From contig NZ_LZSQ01000019.1 in assembly GCF_001665535.1 (NCBI RefSeq), forward strand, positions 91,027 to 155,026: DNA of 64,000 bases. Reading direction: 5' to 3'. A program made the position numbers and the translations under genes. Of the stretch, positions 62,623 to 64,000 are shown in pieces. The stretch is from Mycobacterium sp. 852002-51961_SCH5331710 (GTDB lineage Bacteria > Actinomycetota > Actinomycetes > Mycobacteriales > Mycobacteriaceae). Below the pieces are notes generated by a model that was given only the letters and a program-made list of their open reading frames with translations, ran no database searches and was not told where the DNA came from. Positions within the stretch are counted from its first letter, which is position 1, and every line of letters begins with the position of its first letter.

Positions 62623-63048
62623 ATGCCCGAGTCCGTCGAGCGCCTTACGGAGAGCAATCTGCTGAGCGTCTTTAACGAACGCGACGCCGAACGCCGCCGG
62701 GCCGCCATCGCGGACACCTACTCACCCGATGTCCGGTGGACCGACGACGAAGGGGTTTCGGTCTGTCACGCGGCGCTCGACGCGAAGGCCCTAGCGCTCC
62801 AGGACGGATAATTCGCTGGGCTGAGCTTTGCCAAAGCCGGTCCGGTGCACCAGAGTCGGGGATTCGGATATCTCGCCTGTCATGTCGTCGCGCCGGGGAC
62901 CGAGGCGCCCATCGTGTCCGGATTCGACGTCGCACTCGTCGACGACGACCGCATCACCGATCTGTTCACCGTGATACATCGGCGCCGCAATGATCCGACA
63001 AGCTCACTTCGGCAGCAGCGTCAAGCGATCTTCTTTTTCGCCGAATGA
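62623..63048 (+). pseudogene. NTF2-fold (SnoaL-like) gene with in-frame TAA
   Basis: The first 62 codons open LTESNLLSVFNERDAERRRA, then ADTYSPDVRWTDDEG, and stop at TAA 62809-62811. The same frame continues without shift as FAGLSFAKAGPVHQSRGFGY, then APIVSGFDVALVDDDRITDL, to a natural stop at 63046-63048. Read through, this is a normal 141-residue SnoaL-like protein. A single CAA-to-TAA change (Gln) would explain the break. Internal restart at GTG 62845 would lack the first helices. A sequencing error is the main alternative. Confidence 0.75.
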
Positions 63049-63064
63049 CGATAGCCTCTCTGGC

Positions 63065-63568
63065 ATGCCAAAGTCGTTCGACTGCATCGTCGAATCTCCG
63101 GTCAGCGTTGAACAACTTCATGCCGTCTACCGCGAGCGGGACTATTGGGAGGCGCGGTTGGCACCTCACAAGGACGTTGTTGAACTCCGTTCATTCGACG
63201 TTGACGCGAGCGGGACTGTGCGCGCCACAGTCGTCCAGGACCTGAAAGACGCAGTTCTACCGCCTCCCTTCGGAAAGCTCTATCCCCGAGGTCTAGAACT
63301 CGTTCAAAGCGAGACGTGGGCCGTCGATCACGACGGGATAGTGCGCGGAGATATTCGCGTCAAGGCCCATGGTGCGCCAGGCTCTGGCCGCAGTTTCGTA
63401 GTGATCGCCCCGTCGCGCAACGGGGAACGCCTCGAATGCTCAGCAACCGTCCAAGTGAAAGTTCCACTCGTTGGGGGCAAACTCGAGAGCCTTCTCGGTC
63501 GGCAGATGATCGACCAGATTCCAGAGACACTGCGCTCTATCACTGAGTGGATCGAGAAGCGCACCTGA
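63065..63568 (+). CDS. DUF2505 family protein, 167 aa
   Basis: This is an SRPBCC-like DUF2505 protein, common in mycobacteria: PKSFDCIVESPVSVEQLHAV at the start, YWEARLAPHKDVVELRSFDV near 28, and a C-terminal helix LLGRQMIDQIPETLRSITEW. Its function is unknown; lipid binding is possible from the fold. ATG 63065 lies seven bases after a -10-like TAGCCT, so the transcript should be nearly leaderless; the reading to 62990 overlaps the pseudogene and is rejected. Confidence 0.82.
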   Translation: MPKSFDCIVESPVSVEQLHAVYRERDYWEARLAPHKDVVELRSFDVDASGTVRATVVQDLKDAVLPPPFGKLYPRGLELVQSETWAVDHDGIVRGDIRVKAHGAPGSGRSFVVIAPSRNGERLECSATVQVKVPLVGGKLESLLGRQMIDQIPETLRSITEWIEKRT

Positions 63569-63701
63569 CGGCGGCCGCATGGACGCCAAGCGAACGAAGC
63601 GGTCCGCAAACTGAAGATATTCACGAATTCCGTGTTCGGGTGCGGGCGGTCGTGGTTCACTGACTTCCTCGCTAATTCTTGACAGGCGTCAGGAGGAACC
63701 G

Positions 63702-63953
63702 GTGGCTGACCAAAGCGTCGACGATCGAGAGCAAGGCCACGACTCGGAGCTGGCGGTGGACGTGCGCGTGCGCGTCAACGCCGACACAGACGCCGAGACG
63801 CGCGGCGTCATCGTGGAGGATTTCGGCGAGATGACGGCCGTTGCCGTCGATATCGGCTCCAACCACATCGCCGATCCCGCCCGTCGATGGGCAGTGATGC
63901 TCGACGAGGGCACACTTCTGTTCGCCGACTCCGACCAGCTCACGCCCGAATAG
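63702..63953 (+). CDS. Small acidic hypothetical protein, 83 aa
   Basis: GTG 63702 has AGGAGG six bases upstream. The protein is acidic and beta-rich (SELAVDVRVRVNADTDAETR, then VIVEDFGEMTAVAVDIGSNH), with a conserved-looking RRWAVMLDEGTLLFADSDQL end and no Cys, signal or membrane segment. I do not recognise a family. The 63569-63701 gap before it holds a TTGACA-like element but no clear -10. Confidence 0.65.
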   Translation: MADQSVDDREQGHDSELAVDVRVRVNADTDAETRGVIVEDFGEMTAVAVDIGSNHIADPARRWAVMLDEGTLLFADSDQLTPE

Positions 63954-64000
63954 TCCTGCCCACCTAGAACCGACCCGGCTCACGCCGGCGGCGGGGCCGG

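Overview
The window looks like chromosome from a fast-growing mycobacterium (Mycobacteriaceae). The evidence is high GC, GTG/TTG starts with 4-bp ATGA/GTGA overlaps, many near-leaderless promoters, a complete mceA-F set, a DUF2505 protein, and dense FadD/FadE/enoyl-CoA hydratase/CYP content. About 64 protein genes fill nearly all the sequence. No rRNA, tRNA, CRISPR array, transposase or prophage gene is visible.

From 1 to about 50.8 kb lies one large catabolic island. It holds six acyl-CoA dehydrogenases, seven crotonase-fold proteins, a MaoC hydratase, five SDR dehydrogenases, four CaiB/BaiF CoA-transferases (one a double-domain fusion), two acyl-CoA ligases, three thiolase-like proteins each next to a DUF35 OB-fold protein, four P450s, a Rieske oxygenase, two amidohydrolase-2 proteins, a flavin-dependent LLM oxidoreductase, a nitronate-monooxygenase-like reductase, an SMP-30 lactonase, a phosphotransferase and several NTF2-fold proteins. 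There is also a fused 2-oxoacid dehydrogenase E1 beside a free-standing lipoyl domain. The toolkit fits oxidation, CoA activation, beta-oxidation and retro-aldol side-chain shortening of a large hydrophobic carboxylic or alicyclic substrate (steroid- or terpenoid-like). The substrate cannot be read from sequence.

The island is split into many short, mostly divergent operons. Nearly every promoter between 3.8 and 46.4 kb carries a 23-bp imperfect palindrome of the same geometry (ACA, 13 bases, TGT). The best copies are at 44926-44948 (8 of 8 arm pairs) and 6127-6149 (7 of 8). A TetR gene at 4642-5265 lies in the operon read from the 6127 site and is the best local candidate regulator. I read this as one previously unassigned regulon.

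From 50.8 to 59.6 kb is a separate operon: a P450, a 16-codon mini-ORF, then mceA-F. It has no yrbE permease genes next to it and none of the island operator sites. A divergent TetR gene flanks it. The right end (60.5-64 kb) has a TetR-P450 pair, an NTF2-like gene broken by one in-frame TAA, a DUF2505 gene and a small acidic hypothetical protein.

Broken or partial genes are a left-edge acyl-CoA dehydrogenase, a 28-residue ferredoxin stub (30227-30313), a truncated DoxX-like fragment (21738-21923) and the NTF2-like pseudogene (62623-63048). Function calls rest on motif and family recognition by eye. No database search was run.
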